A stretch of 64,000 nucleotides of DNA from Deltaproteobacteria bacterium (GCA_016214985.1 JACRMM010000008.1:62001-126000), one strand, 5' to 3'; counted from the stretch's first letter, positions 33,109 through 42,719 are shown. Notes: generated by a model from the letters alone, not told the origin. Numbers and translations: made by a program.

Positions 33109-35433
33109 CTACGCCGTTCGAAGCGCCGCGTGGAGCGCGCGCAGGAGAGCGTCCGACCGGTAGGGCTTCTGGATGAAACCCGCGAGGCCGTGCTCCGTGA
33201 AGCGGTTGATGGCGTCCTGTTCGTTGTACCCGCTCGTCAAGACGACGCGGACGTCGGGCCGGAGGCGACGCATCTCGCGGAATACTTCCTCGCCGTTCAT
33301 CCGGGGCATGGTCATGTCGAGCACCACGGCTTCGATCTCTCCGCCGTGGGTCCGAAACACGTCGACCCCTTCCTGGCCGTCCGCTGCGGTCAGCACCGAG
33401 AAGCCTCGCTCCTCGAGCATCGCTGCGGCCACCGATCGGGCGGTCGCGTCGTCGTCCACGACGAGCACGGTGCCGCTTCCCCGCCACAGTGCCTCGGCGT
33501 CGCCTTCGCCCGCCGCCGCAGGGGCGGCAGGATCCGAACGGTGGGCCTCGGCCAGGGGGAAGAATACCTTGAACGTGGTGCCCTGGCCGACCTCGCTGTA
33601 GACCTTGACCGCTCCTCGATGGCCCCGAACGATACCGAGCACCGCCGCCAGCCCGAGACCTCGACCGGTCGCCTTGGTGCTGAAGAACGGGTCGAAGACC
33701 CGGGCCTGGGTCTCCCGGTCCATGCCGCATCCCGTGTCGCCGACCTCCAGGTACACGTAGGTGCCCTCGGGCAGATCATCGTCGACGTAGACTCCGGAGA
33801 GGTACCGGCGATCGACCTCGGTGACGCCTGTGGTCACGCGGATCGCCCCGCTGGCGCCGCCGAGGGCGTCCGAGGCGTTCGTGATGAGGTTCATCACGAT
33901 CTGACGCCCCTGGGTGGCGTCCATGGAAACGGTCGGCAGGTTCGGTGCCAGGTGGAGGGTCAGGCGGGCCTTCTTCGATACCACGGTGTCCAAGAGGCGG
34001 ACCATCTCCTCGACCAGCGAGGACAGGTTCACGGGCTCGACGGCGAAGCGGCCTTTGCCGGAGTACGCGAGCATCTGGTTGGTGAGGTCCGCGGCGCGCT
34101 GCGATGCCGCGTCGATCTTCTGGAGATGAGGGCGCGCCGGGGAGTCCGGTGGAAGCTTTCGCAGGGCGAGGTCCGCGTTGCCCATCATTCCGGTCAAGAG
34201 GTTGTTGAAATCGTGGGCGATTCCGCCGGCGAGCACCCCGAGGCTCTCGAGCTTCTGGGCATGTTGGACCTTGGCGTCGAGCTGCCGCCGTTCCTGCTCG
34301 GCGTGCTTGAGCGGCGTGATGTCCTCGAGCACCCGGATGTAGCCTGCGGCGGCGCGGTCCGCCCCGATCAACGGGAACGCCCGGAGCCGAATCCACGCGC
34401 GGGTGCCGTCGGGGCGCTCTCGCTCGACGTCCACCGCGGCGGGCCGCCGGGTCGCCAGGGCTGCCGCCCCCGGGCAGTCTGGGCAGACGTCGCCTCGATG
34501 CTCGAGTGCCTCGAAGCAGAGGGAACCCGCCAAGTCTTCCGCGGGCCGGCCGAGCCAGCGCGCCAGGGCCGCGTTGGTGGCGCGGAGCCGGTGGTCGGGG
34601 CCCACCAGGGCGATCCCCAGGTCGACGTTGTCCGCCAGGGTCCTGTACTTCTCCTCGCTCTCCTGCAGGGCAGTCCAGGCGGCCTCGCGGTCCCTCACGT
34701 TGCGGATGAGGCCCCGGGAGCTGAGGAGAATCCCCGCCATTCCCGCGAGCCACAGCGCGCCGTGCCCGACGAGCGCGGTTGCGATCGTCGCCCGGGCGCG
34801 CGTCCAGTAGCCCTCCAGGGGCACGGCCACGCTCACCGCGCCTCCGATTCGTCCCTCGGCGAGGCCCCGCCCGGAGTGACAGCGCAAACACGGCCGGTCC
34901 ATGACCACGGGCCGGAGGAAGCGAAGGTGCCGGCGGCCGTCGATCTCGCCCACTTCGAAAACTTCCGGGCGTCCGGCGGCGACGGCGGCGAGCGCTGCCG
35001 CCTCCCAGGCATCCGGCGCGTTGGCGGGGTTCAGGGGAGTCACGCTGACGAGGCGGTTGTGCAGGGCTTCGGGTTCCAGCGCCGTCCCAGGGGGCTGGCA
35101 GTCCATGTAGGAGGGCGTGATCTGGGTGAGGACCTCACCGGACTCCGTGCGCAGGTCGCGGGTCGCCACAGCAGAGAGATAGGGACTGGGCCGGGTCTGG
35201 GCGGTGGCTCGGACGTAGACTTCACCTTGCGCGGCGCTCCAGGTGCGGAAGGCGAGCTCGCGCTCGTAGCTCGCCACGGCAACCGCGCGCGCGTCCGCCA
35301 CGATCTCCGCGCGATGAATCGACAGGTTCCACCCCGCCGAGGCGGCGACCAGGGCCGTCCACAGTCCGATCAATCCCCACGAGAATCGGCGAAATCGAGC
35401 TGCAGAGAAGGGGGCCCACCCTTCCTGGTGCAC
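33109..35433 (-). CDS. Hybrid histidine kinase with DUF3365 c-type-heme sensor domain
   Basis: 774 residues. An N-terminal membrane helix (about 14-36) and a second near 215-235 enclose a periplasmic DUF3365-type (Tll0287-like) sensor domain ending in CLRCH near residue 181-185, a c-type haem-binding motif. Cytoplasmic parts follow: a PAS domain (about 260-380, with a CPDC pair), HisKA with GGIAHDFNNLLTG (His near 405), HATPase with LITNASDAL, GDTGCGMD and GRGLGLAAVLG, and a C-terminal receiver with LDMTMPRMNG (Asp near 705). It probably senses redox state or a gas ligand and relays phosphate to its own receiver. GTG 35433 has GGAGG at 7 bp; GTG 35439 is also possible. The output partner is unknown; the nearest neighbour is cheR. 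Confidence 0.87.
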   Translation of the reverse strand: MHQEGWAPFSAARFRRFSWGLIGLWTALVAASAGWNLSIHRAEIVADARAVAVASYERELAFRTWSAAQGEVYVRATAQTRPSPYLSAVATRDLRTESGEVLTQITPSYMDCQPPGTALEPEALHNRLVSVTPLNPANAPDAWEAAALAAVAAGRPEVFEVGEIDGRRHLRFLRPVVMDRPCLRCHSGRGLAEGRIGGAVSVAVPLEGYWTRARATIATALVGHGALWLAGMAGILLSSRGLIRNVRDREAAWTALQESEEKYRTLADNVDLGIALVGPDHRLRATNAALARWLGRPAEDLAGSLCFEALEHRGDVCPDCPGAAALATRRPAAVDVERERPDGTRAWIRLRAFPLIGADRAAAGYIRVLEDITPLKHAEQERRQLDAKVQHAQKLESLGVLAGGIAHDFNNLLTGMMGNADLALRKLPPDSPARPHLQKIDAASQRAADLTNQMLAYSGKGRFAVEPVNLSSLVEEMVRLLDTVVSKKARLTLHLAPNLPTVSMDATQGRQIVMNLITNASDALGGASGAIRVTTGVTEVDRRYLSGVYVDDDLPEGTYVYLEVGDTGCGMDRETQARVFDPFFSTKATGRGLGLAAVLGIVRGHRGAVKVYSEVGQGTTFKVFFPLAEAHRSDPAAPAAAGEGDAEALWRGSGTVLVVDDDATARSVAAAMLEERGFSVLTAADGQEGVDVFRTHGGEIEAVVLDMTMPRMNGEEVFREMRRLRPDVRVVLTSGYNEQDAINRFTEHGLAGFIQKPYRSDALLRALHAALRTA

Positions 35434-35545
35434 CGGCACACCTCCACCCCGCCCGAGTGTCGCTGTGTCCCCCGGCCACCCCCGGGCCCAGCGCGCCGAT
35501 CATACCGCCGGCGAAGCGGCCAGAAAAGGGCCAATTGTCCGGTTT

Positions 35546-35582
35546 CCAACCGCTTATCTCATGAAGCGGAAAACACGGTTGG
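35546..35582. promoter_or_regulatory. Two overlapping, mutually exclusive hairpins
   Basis: CCAACCG (35546-35552) can pair with CGGTTGG (35576-35582), and CCGCTT (35550-35555) with AAGCGG (35564-35569); the two share the bases 35550-35552 and cannot both be closed through them. The element lies between the cheR stop and the kinase start, in a locally AT-richer stretch. It could be the cheR terminator, an operator or a leader structure of the kinase gene. Confidence 0.35.
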
Positions 35583-35616
35583 AGCTGTTGGAACCGGTAG
35601 AATCAAGAGGCGCGAA

Positions 35617-36471
35617 TCAGGTCTTGCGGCGGTACCCGCAGGCTTTGAAGAAGTGGACAACTTCGAAGGAGTGGTCGATGTTGAAGAGTGTCTCGGTCAG
35701 GCTCAGAAACAGGTACCCGTGAGGGAGCAGGACGTCGGCGAGGTTCTTGAGCACCCTGGCCTTGGAGTCGCGGTCGAAGTAGATGAGCGCGTTGCGACAC
35801 AGGATCAGGTCGGGCCTCGGGAAGGCGCGCAGCGAGAAGGGGTCCATCAGGTTGGCCACGTGAAACGTGGCGAAGCGCTTCAGGTAGGGGATCAGGACAT
35901 AGGTCTTGCCCGTCTTCTTGAAGCAGTTCGCCTTCTGCGCCTCCGGGCACGCGCGGACGCTGTACTCGGAGAACTCGCCCTTCTGGGCCCTGTCGACCAC
36001 CTGGGAGTTGATGTCGAAACCGACGATCCGGGTGGTCGGGGCCTCGGCGGGGAACGACTCCTTGAGCAGGATGGCGAGGGTGTACGCCTCCTCGCCGCTG
36101 CTGCACGCCGCGCTCCAGATCGTTACGCTGTCGCGCCGCTCGTCCCTGCGCCTCTTGAACAACTGCGGGAGGACACGGTCGCGGAGCACCTCGAACTGGT
36201 TGGGCTCCCGGAAGAAGTAGGTCTCGTTGACCGTGACCTGATTGAAGAACTCCCACAGTTCGCTGCGGTTGCCGCGGGCGGTCTTGAGCGCGCCGAGGTA
36301 TGTGACGGGGTCGGTCGCGCCTGTGGCGGCCATGCGGGTGGCCACGTGGCTCATCAGGCGTTCTCGGTTCTGTTCCTGGAAGTAGATACCGGCCGTTTCG
36401 TAGAGAAACGCCCGAAACAGCTCGAACATCGCGTCAGTCTCGGAGGCGGTGGGTCGTCGGACCGATTCCAT
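35617..36471 (-). CDS. cheR: CheR-type protein-glutamate methyltransferase
   Basis: 284 residues. CheR methylates chemoreceptor glutamates with SAM. The N-terminal helical domain includes FLYETAGIYFQEQNRERLMS. The catalytic domain has FFNQVTVNETYFFREPNQFE (the NxTxFFR signature), IWSAACSSGEEAYTLAI (SAM motif I) and IVGFDINSQVVDRAQKG, ending LILCRNALIYFDRDSKARVL. All are diagnostic. An ATG start at 36471 is clear. An HDOD gene precedes it on the same strand by 27 bp. No cheA, cheB or receptor gene is in the window, so it may serve a system encoded elsewhere. Confidence 0.95.
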   Translation of the reverse strand: MESVRRPTASETDAMFELFRAFLYETAGIYFQEQNRERLMSHVATRMAATGATDPVTYLGALKTARGNRSELWEFFNQVTVNETYFFREPNQFEVLRDRVLPQLFKRRRDERRDSVTIWSAACSSGEEAYTLAILLKESFPAEAPTTRIVGFDINSQVVDRAQKGEFSEYSVRACPEAQKANCFKKTGKTYVLIPYLKRFATFHVANLMDPFSLRAFPRPDLILCRNALIYFDRDSKARVLKNLADVLLPHGYLFLSLTETLFNIDHSFEVVHFFKACGYRRKT

Positions 36472-36498
36472 GCCTGCCTGTCCTCGATGGCCGGTGCT

Positions 36499-37395
36499 TC
36501 AGTGGGCGTGGGAGATGTGGACGAACTCCTGACTCGCCGCGTGCTCATGCTCGAGGTCGAAGACCAGGCGCTCGAGGTCCCAGCACGCCATCTGCGGCCT
36601 TGCCGCGCACAGGAGGCCCCACGCCGGGAGCTCGGGGATCACGACCTCGACCTCGGCCGTGCCCCGGAAGAAGGTGAGGCCGGCCAGGTGGGCGAGCTCG
36701 TTGGCGAGCGAGACGAGCGCGACCAGGGGGCGCGTCGGCTCGGTCGCCTGTGCCGGTTGGTGGAGCCGCAGGATCACCTCCTGGGTCTCCGGTGCGAGCT
36801 GGGACACCTCGGCCAGGAGGGCGCCGGCGGCCTCGGTCCCGAGGCCGAAACCGACCTCGAGATTACGGGCGAGAAACCCGTGCTCCTGGGTGGCCTTGCG
36901 CACCGCTCCGGCGAAGGCCGTCGGGTCGGCCTTGGCCAGGGCCAGGTATCCGATGTCGTGGAGCAGTCCTCCCAGGAACTCGGCTCCCCGAAACTTGAGC
37001 TCCAGGCGTTCGGCAAGAGACCGCGCGATGAACGCCGTTCCCGTGCAGTGGCTCCAGAACTCCTTCCAGTCGAAGGGGCAGTCGCCGAGAAACCGCTCGC
37101 AGCCGTCTACCGAAGCGAACCCGGCGACGATGGCCTTGATCTGGCCCATGCCGACCACGGCCAGGGCCCGGTCCAACGAGTTGACGTGCCGCGAGGCGCC
37201 GTAGGCGGCGGAGTTCGCCAATCGCAAGACCCGAAGCGTCAGTACCGGGTCCTGCTCCACCTCGCGCGCGATGTCCGAGAGTGCGGTGTCGTCCTGCGCC
37301 AGCAGCTCCAGGATGTGCCGGATGTGGTCCGGGAACGTGGGGAGGTTGGGGTCCTGTTGGAAGGCTCGCCGGAGCTGATCGGTGCGGTCGAGCAT
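36499..37395 (-). CDS. HDOD-domain signalling protein
   Basis: 298 residues. The HDOD domain (about residues 15-215) starts PNLPTFPDHIRHILELLAQD. It continues with DISDIAREVEQDPVLTLRVL-like spacing (here LSDIAREVEQDPVLTLRVLR), SLDRALAVVGMGQIKAIVAG and FLGGLLHDIGYLALA. HDOD proteins are non-enzymatic relatives of HD domains and act in signalling, motility and cell-cycle control. The catalytic HD pair appears only as HD in LLHDIG without the remaining metal ligands. The start is ATG 37395. It precedes cheR by 27 bp, so it may belong to the chemotaxis or second-messenger network. Confidence 0.88.
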   Translation of the reverse strand: MLDRTDQLRRAFQQDPNLPTFPDHIRHILELLAQDDTALSDIAREVEQDPVLTLRVLRLANSAAYGASRHVNSLDRALAVVGMGQIKAIVAGFASVDGCERFLGDCPFDWKEFWSHCTGTAFIARSLAERLELKFRGAEFLGGLLHDIGYLALAKADPTAFAGAVRKATQEHGFLARNLEVGFGLGTEAAGALLAEVSQLAPETQEVILRLHQPAQATEPTRPLVALVSLANELAHLAGLTFFRGTAEVEVVIPELPAWGLLCAARPQMACWDLERLVFDLEHEHAASQEFVHISHAH

Positions 37396-37684
37396 CGTGG
37401 GTCCTCTGCGGGCGCCGCGGCTGGCGCCCTGCGGAAGCGGTGGAGGCGATGGGGCTCTTATCGGTGGATGCGCCGAAGTCCATGAGGGAGATTACGGGGA
37501 GCGGGGGGAGGGCGGACCGGGACCTTCCCTGCGGCGGGCAGGATCCCTGAGCCTCGAGGCCTCGGACCGTCCGATGGAGGAGGACCGAGATGTCTTCGGC
37601 CCACCGGATCGTTGCGCCAGAGCCGCCTGCCCGCTCTGCGGGGTGGCCCCGGCCCGCCCCCTGGCGGCGGAGCTCGTCGCGGGA

Positions 37685-38599
37685 CTAGCGGCTGCCGAGG
37701 TTCACAAAGTCGATGATCCGCGCGACCTCGAGGTTCGCGAGGCCCAGGCACTTGGCCCCGAGCTCGCGGGCGAGCACGCGCGCGTACGCGTAGGAGTGGA
37801 TCCAGGTCAGATCGGTGTCGACGACGAGGCTCCGGATCCTGGCGTCGCGCACGCGCCGGGCGCGGTCGAGCGCCTCGTCGAAGGGATCTCTCCCCTCCAC
37901 GCTGAGGTTCGCGCGGCCGTCGGTCAGGAGCACGAGCAGTGGGGTGCGGCCGGGGTTCTTGCGGGTCTCCTGGCCGAGCGTCTCGAGCGCCTTGGCCAGG
38001 GCGAGCGCCAGAGGCGACTTGCCCCCGGTCGGGAGCGCGTGCAGTCGCTTCTGGGCCTGCTCGACGCTCGTGGTGAAGGGCAGGACGAGCCGCGCCTCGG
38101 TGCCCCGGAAGGCGAGGAGCCCCACCCGGTCGCGTTTCTGGTACGCGTCGGCGAGGAGCGAGAGCACGATCCCCTTGGCTCGCGCCATCACCTCTTCCGC
38201 GGCCATGGATCCGGAGGCATCGACGGCGAAGAGCAGGCTCACGCCCGAGGGGCGCGACAACACCTTCTCCCGGAGATCGCTGGGGCGGATCTGCACCGAC
38301 GCGGCGTCGGGCGACCCCTCGGCCCGCCGCTTCAACTGGTGGGGCGCCGCCGCCCGCAGGGTGGCGTCGAGCGCGAGGGAGCGGAGCTTGCCCTTGGGAA
38401 TGCGGGCCCGCACGTAACGGCCCGCATCCGGAGCCGTCTTCTGCTTGATCCGGCGCCCGCGTGCCAGGCGGCGGCGCGTCTGGCGGTTGACGAGGCTCCC
38501 CCGCACGCGGAAGGCCCCGCCCGGGGCGTAGACCGTCTCCTCCAGGACCAGTCGGTCGGAGTCCTTCTTCTCAGGGCTCAGATGGGGACTTTTTTTTTT
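37685..38599 (-). CDS. chlD: ChlD C-terminal part (linker and VWA domain), reached by -1 frameshift
   Basis: About 304 codons continuous with the upstream AAA+ part if translation shifts by -1 on the A10 run. A charged linker ([20 protein letters not shown]) leads into a von Willebrand factor A domain with the MIDAS motif [35 protein letters not shown] and [13 protein letters not shown]. This is the medium-subunit half of magnesium/cobalt chelatases, which works with the AAA+ half and a large catalytic subunit (ChlH or CobN). There is no plausible independent start or ribosome-binding site near its beginning. Full-length product would be about 657 residues. No cobN or chlH is present in the window. 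Programmed frameshifting in chlD has been reported for cobalamin producers. Confidence 0.85.
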   Translation of the reverse strand, partial: KKKSPHLSPEKKDSDRLVLEETVYAPGGAFRVRGSLVNRQTRRRLARGRRIKQKTAPDAGRYVRARIPKGKLRSLALDATLRAAAPHQLKRRAEGSPDAASVQIRPSDLREKVLSRPSGVSLLFAVDASGSMAAEEVMARAKGIVLSLLADAYQKRDRVGLLAFRGTEARLVLPFTTSVEQAQKRLHALPTGGKSPLALALAKALETLGQETRKNPGRTPLLVLLTDGRANLSVEGRDPFDEALDRARRVRDARIRSLVVDTDLTWIHSYAYARVLARELGAKCLGLANLEVARIIDFVNLGSR

Positions 38600-39657
38600 G
38601 CCGCGGCCCGCCGGCCGGCCTGCTCTTCCCGGGTGCGGCGGATCGATTGGACCACTGCCTCTTCCGAGAGGATCTTCTCCTCGAAGGGGGTCTTCTTGAG
38701 CCGGTGGGGGTAGACGAGGCGTGCCGCCTCGGCGATGTCCTCGTCGCGGACCTCCGTGCGGCCCCGGAAGGCGGCCAGGGCGGAGACGGTCTTCACCATG
38801 GCCACGTCGGCCCGGTGGCCGTCCACGCCGAGGTCCACGCTTAGGGTGGCGATCACCTCCAGGCTGTCGTCGTCCACCTCGACCTGGGGCAGGAGGTCTT
38901 CGGCGCGCACGATCGCCTCGCGCAGCGCCTGCTCCTGGGGCCGCCAGGCCTCGCGGAAGGCGCGCGGATCGGCTTCGTACGCCCGGCGGCGCTTGATCAC
39001 GTCGACCCGGAGCGCCGGGTCCCGGATCCCCACCACCTCCACGCACAGGCCGAACCGGTCCAGAAGCTGGGGCCGGAGGTCCCCTTCCTCCGGGTTCATG
39101 GTGCCGACCAGGACGAAGTGGGAGGGGTGGGAGTAGGAGACGCCCTCTCGCTCGATGTGGTTGACGCCCATGGCCGCGGCGTCCAGGAGCACGTCGACGA
39201 TGTGATCCTCCAGGAGGTTCACCTCGTCCACGTAGAGGATGCCTCGGTGCACCTTGCCGAGGATGCCGGGCTCGAAGCGCTGCTCGCCGGTCTTCAGGGC
39301 GTGCTCGATGTCGAGAGAGCCCACGACTCGGTCCTCGGTGGCGCCCACCGGCAGGTCGAGCACGCGCATCCGTCGGTGCTCGACCGGGAGCTCCTCGCCG
39401 GCCTCGAGCCGCCGCCGGCAGGAGGCGCACATCTCCGACGCGCGCTCGGGGTGGCAGCGGAAGGGGCAGTCGGAAACCATCGGGATGTCCGGGAGAAGTT
39501 GCGCCAGGGCGCGCACTGCCGTGGACTTCGCCGTGCCCTTCTCGCCTCGGATCAGCACGCCGTCGATGGTCGGGTCGATGACGTTGGCCACGAGGGCGAG
39601 CTTCATCGGCTCTTGGCCAACGAGGGCGGGAAAGGGAAAGACTTCGGACTGGGGCAT
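38578..39657 (-). CDS. chlI: ChlI-like AAA+ chelatase subunit / N-terminal part of ChlD
   Basis: 359 residues if read in frame zero. The AAA+ ATPase of Mg/Co chelatases: Walker A is [17 protein letters not shown] (GEKGTAKST), Walker B is [20 protein letters not shown], and sensor regions [20 protein letters not shown] and DRFGL follow. A Cys-rich insert [20 protein letters not shown] may bind Zn. ATG 39657 follows AGGAG. The frame stops at 38578, 12 bases after the A10 run; the last residues AAAKKKVPI are the slippery-site read-through. The short form alone would be the small subunit; with a -1 shift the same gene makes the larger I-D protein. The divergent neighbour is lnt. Confidence 0.9.
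   Translation of the reverse strand: MPQSEVFPFPALVGQEPMKLALVANVIDPTIDGVLIRGEKGTAKSTAVRALAQLLPDIPMVSDCPFRCHPERASEMCASCRRRLEAGEELPVEHRRMRVLDLPVGATEDRVVGSLDIEHALKTGEQRFEPGILGKVHRGILYVDEVNLLEDHIVDVLLDAAAMGVNHIEREGVSYSHPSHFVLVGTMNPEEGDLRPQLLDRFGLCVEVVGIRDPALRVDVIKRRRAYEADPRAFREAWRPQEQALREAIVRAEDLLPQVEVDDDSLEVIATLSVDLGVDGHRADVAMVKTVSALAAFRGRTEVRDEDIAEAARLVYPHRLKKTPFEEKILSEEAVVQSIRRTREEQAGRRAAAKKKVPI
38590..38599 (-). other. A10 slippery site for -1 frameshifting in chlD
   Basis: Ten consecutive A on the coding strand, read GCA AAA AAA AAA GTC in the zero frame and GGC AAA AAA AAA AGT in the frame that encodes the VWA half. It offers both the A-AAA-AAA heptamer for ribosomal -1 slippage and a homopolymer on which polymerase could add an A. 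The zero-frame stop TGA is 12 bases downstream. Confidence 0.75.
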
Positions 39658-39949
39658 GGGAACTCCTCGGCGTCGGGAGCGGCGGCGCTGCATGGTACCA
39701 CGGGCCCCGGAGTCGGAGAATCCCCCGGCGAGGGGAAGGCAGAGGTCCGTCCTGCACGCGAGGCGCGGGGCGTGCCTCGCCCGTCGCTCCGCCGGACGAT
39801 GCCGAACAGGACCCGGGAGCCCGCGACCGGGACCACCGCGACGCCGCACGCTATGGGGCACCCGGTCACGTCTGCTACACTCCCGGCGCGGCTGCCCATC
39901 GATCGAAGGGGCGGCGAGGGGGTTGTTCCGACGAGAAGGAGGGCTCCAC

Positions 39950-41551
39950 GTGCCCGAACGCCAGCGAATCGAGGTCCTTCTCCCGTGGGTCGCCGCCGCC
40001 GCGGGCGGCGTTCTGACCTTCCTGGGCTACGCGGGGTTCGACCGGTTCTACCTGGAGTGGATCTGTCTCGTGCCCCTCCTGTGGGCGATCCGGGAGGTCA
40101 GCCCGGGCCGGGCATTCCTGCTCGGCTGGGTGGCAGGCGTCGTGACGCACGTCGGCGGGTTCTACTGGATCGTCGGGATGCTCCAGCAGTTCGCCGGGTT
40201 GTCGCTGCCGCTGGCGGTCGCCGGCCTCCTTCTCCTGGCCGGAGCGAACGGCCTCGTATTCGCGTTTTGGGGGTGGGGCACGCGGCTCGTCAGCCGCGAC
40301 GCGCGGTGGTCCCTGGCCTGGGTGTCCCCGGTCGTCTGGATCGCAGTCGAGAAGCTCTGGCCCGAGCTCTTCCCCAACTACCTGGGCGCGAGCCAGTACC
40401 GGCTCGTTCTCCTGACGCAGATCGCCGATGTGACGGGCATCCTGGGGCTCAGCTTCCTCGTCGTGTACGCGAACTCCACTGCATTCGTCGTAATGGACCG
40501 CCGGCTCTCGAAGCGGCGGTTCCCGTGGGGCTCGGTCGCGGCGTTTGCGGCCGTCGTCGGAGTGGCGCTGGTCTATGGGGCAGTCCGCGTCGGAACCGTC
40601 GACCGGACCGCCTCGGTCGCGGAGAAACTGACCGTAGGCGTCGTTCAAACGAACCGCGGGGCGCGCGAGAAGCACGACGACCCGGAGCGATTCCTGCGCG
40701 AGCACCAGGAGGCGTCGAGGGCGCTCGCCGCCGAGCGGGCGCCGGATCTCCTCGTCTGGCCCGAGAGCGTCTGCAACCTGGTTCTCGTCGATCGCGAGGG
40801 GCGGCTTTCGCCCGAACTGCTCGGCGACACGCGCACGCCCACTCTGTTCGGCGCCGCCCTGCGCCAGGGGCAGGGGGAGGAGCGGCGCGAGTACAACTCG
40901 GCCGTGCTGGCGGATGGCACCGGGCGGATTCTCGGCATCTATGACAAGACGGTCCTCATGCCCCTCGGCGAGTACATCCCCTTTGGCGACCGGTTTCCGT
41001 GGCTCTACTCGTGGTCACCCCGCTCGGGCCATTTCTGGCCGGGGTCGAGCGAAGAGCCGCTCCTGCTCGGCCGGCATCCGCTTTCGGTGAGCATCTGCTA
41101 CGAGGACATCTTTCCGGGCTTCATCCGCGCGCTCATGCGCGGTGGCCGCGACCACCGCGTCCCCGAGGCGCTCTTCAACCTGACCAACGACTCCTGGTAC
41201 GGCGACTCGGTGGAGCCCATGGAGCACCTCGCGCTCGCGAGCTTTCGAGCGATCGAGCACCGCCGCGCACTCGTGCGGGCTACGAACACCGGTATCTCCG
41301 CCCTGGTGGACCCGGTCGGACGGCTGGACCTCCGAACCGCCCAGTGGAGAAGGCAGGCCCTCGTCGGGCAGATCTCGCTGATGGAGGGTCGCACGGTCTA
41401 TGCCGTTCTTGGGGACTGGGTCGGCTGGGTGTGCGTGGTCCTCTCGCTGCTCGGGCTCGGGCAGGCGATCCTGGTCGCCCGGAGGCGGACCGAGAAGGCG
41501 AAGGCGCCGGCGAGCAAGGGGAAGAAGCGGCGCCGTTCGCAGCGCCGGTGA
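39950..41551 (+). CDS. lnt: Apolipoprotein N-acyltransferase
   Basis: 533 residues. Lnt adds the third acyl chain to lipoprotein N-termini in the inner membrane. About six N-terminal helices ([20 protein letters not shown] onward) are followed by a nitrilase-like domain whose catalytic residues are visible: Glu in LLVWPESV, Lys in [16 protein letters not shown] and Cys in [32 protein letters not shown] and [20 protein letters not shown] complete the signature. A final helix and a Lys/Arg-rich tail end the protein. GTG 39950 has AAGGAGG 7 bp upstream. It fits with the several predicted lipoproteins in this window. Confidence 0.95.
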   Translation: MPERQRIEVLLPWVAAAAGGVLTFLGYAGFDRFYLEWICLVPLLWAIREVSPGRAFLLGWVAGVVTHVGGFYWIVGMLQQFAGLSLPLAVAGLLLLAGANGLVFAFWGWGTRLVSRDARWSLAWVSPVVWIAVEKLWPELFPNYLGASQYRLVLLTQIADVTGILGLSFLVVYANSTAFVVMDRRLSKRRFPWGSVAAFAAVVGVALVYGAVRVGTVDRTASVAEKLTVGVVQTNRGAREKHDDPERFLREHQEASRALAAERAPDLLVWPESVCNLVLVDREGRLSPELLGDTRTPTLFGAALRQGQGEERREYNSAVLADGTGRILGIYDKTVLMPLGEYIPFGDRFPWLYSWSPRSGHFWPGSSEEPLLLGRHPLSVSICYEDIFPGFIRALMRGGRDHRVPEALFNLTNDSWYGDSVEPMEHLALASFRAIEHRRALVRATNTGISALVDPVGRLDLRTAQWRRQALVGQISLMEGRTVYAVLGDWVGWVCVVLSLLGLGQAILVARRRTEKAKAPASKGKKRRRSQRR

Positions 41552-41760
41552 AGAGGGAGGGGCGCGGCGGGGAATCGGTGTGCCTGTCCCTTCTGCGCTC
41601 CACCTGTCTTCTGTCCGTCGACTCCGGGCTCCGAGTGCTGCCCGTTGACGTGCTCCCGCGCTTCGAGGGTATGATCCGGGAAGGTTGCCGGAGGTCGAGG
41701 GTCCGCCGGCGTCCCGAGGATCGCGCGGCAAGAGACCCGGTACAGGAGAGGACGCGAGCG

Positions 41761-42555
41761 ATGCGCATCATCCGGTTCGAAGGGGAAGACGGACGAGTTC
41801 ACCTCGGCGAGGAACGCGGGAGCGGTCGGGCGGAGGTGCTGAACGGCGACCTTTTCGGGGAGCTTCGGCCGACGGGCGAGACGGTCTGCGTCGGCAGACT
41901 CCTCGCGCCCCTGGACCCCGTCAACATCTTCTGCGTCGGTTTGAACTATCGGGCGCACGCCGCGGAGGCCAACGCACCGATTCCAGAGGATCCGGTGATC
42001 TTCATGAAGCCGACGACGGCCGTGACCCACCCGGGAGACCCAATCCGTGTTCCGGCCTGCTGCCGGCGAGGACCGGAGGTGGACTACGAGGGCGAGCTGG
42101 CGGTTGTCATCGGGACCGCGGCCCGGGACGTGACCGAAGAGGGGGCGCTCTCGTTCGTGCGGGGGTACACGGTGGCGAACGACGTGTCGGCGCGCCGGTG
42201 GCAGCGCCACAACGGCGGTCAGTGGATTCGGGGAAAGAGCTTTGACACCTTCTGCCCCCTGGGGCCGGCGCTCGTCACGGCGGACGAGATCCCCGATCCT
42301 CAGGTGCTGCGGCTTCGGACGGTCGTCAACGGAGAGGTCCTGCAGGAGGGAACCACCGCGGACATGATCTTCCCGGTGGCGAGGGTCGTGAGCTTCCTGA
42401 GCCAGGACACGACCCTGCTCCCCGGTACCGTGATCCTCACCGGCACCCCGCCGGGCGTCGGCTTTGCGAGGACTCCGCCGCGCTTCCTCTCGGTCGGGGA
42501 TCGGGTGACCGTGGAGATCGACCGCATCGGGGTCTTGACGAACCCGGTGCGATGA
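41761..42555 (+). CDS. Fumarylacetoacetate hydrolase family protein
   Basis: 264 residues. FAH-family enzymes hydrolyse C-C bonds in acylpyruvates or act as decarboxylases, hydratases or isomerases. Motifs are FCVGLNYRAHAAEAN, PVIFMKPTTAVTHPGDPI, the metal-binding VDYEGELAVVIG (Glu-x-Glu), YTVANDVSARRWQ (Asp) and GTVILTGTPPGVG. The ATG is clear with an AGGAGAGGACGCGAGCG leader. Its substrate is not evident. It lies about 210 bp after lnt, and the molybdenum hydroxylase operon converges on it. Aromatic catabolism is suggested by that neighbour, weakly. Confidence 0.9.
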   Translation: MRIIRFEGEDGRVHLGEERGSGRAEVLNGDLFGELRPTGETVCVGRLLAPLDPVNIFCVGLNYRAHAAEANAPIPEDPVIFMKPTTAVTHPGDPIRVPACCRRGPEVDYEGELAVVIGTAARDVTEEGALSFVRGYTVANDVSARRWQRHNGGQWIRGKSFDTFCPLGPALVTADEIPDPQVLRLRTVVNGEVLQEGTTADMIFPVARVVSFLSQDTTLLPGTVILTGTPPGVGFARTPPRFLSVGDRVTVEIDRIGVLTNPVR

Positions 42556-42560
42556 AGGGG

Positions 42561-42719
42561 CTACTTTGGACGGCTGTCTTCCACACGACGGAGATGGGTC
42601 GACTGGGTGAGCCGGTCGGAGAACATCACGTAGCCCCGCCGGAACCAGTCGTCGATCCGCCTCATCGCCTCAGCCGCCGTGATCACCGCCGCCGTGGCCA
42701 CCATCGCTCTCGTGCTCAT
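42561..42719 (-). CDS. Possible small protein (52 residues)
   Basis: Short frame beginning MSTRAMVATAAVITAAEAMR with GGGAGGA at a suitable distance before the ATG. An Ala-rich helix of about 17 residues is followed by RRIDDWFRRGYVMFSDR and a polar tail. It could be a small membrane-associated protein or chance. Longer in-frame starts exist upstream. It lies in the otherwise empty 310 bp between the FAH-family gene and the molybdenum hydroxylase operon, and converges with the former. I do not recognise it. The remaining bases to 42865 show nothing. Confidence 0.38.
   Translation of the reverse strand: MSTRAMVATAAVITAAEAMRRIDDWFRRGYVMFSDRLTQSTHLRRVEDSRPK

Noticed and set aside
33028-37485. A 1485-codon plus-strand open frame
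   Set aside because: It lies antisense to the kinase, cheR and HDOD genes. High GC removes stops from antisense frames; it has no family motifs and the minus-strand genes are unmistakable.
38578-38599. The chlI/chlD break as an ordinary pseudogene frameshift
   Set aside because: The A10 run, a single -1 shift, intact motifs in both halves and known chlD recoding favour programmed frameshifting. A homopolymer error remains possible.
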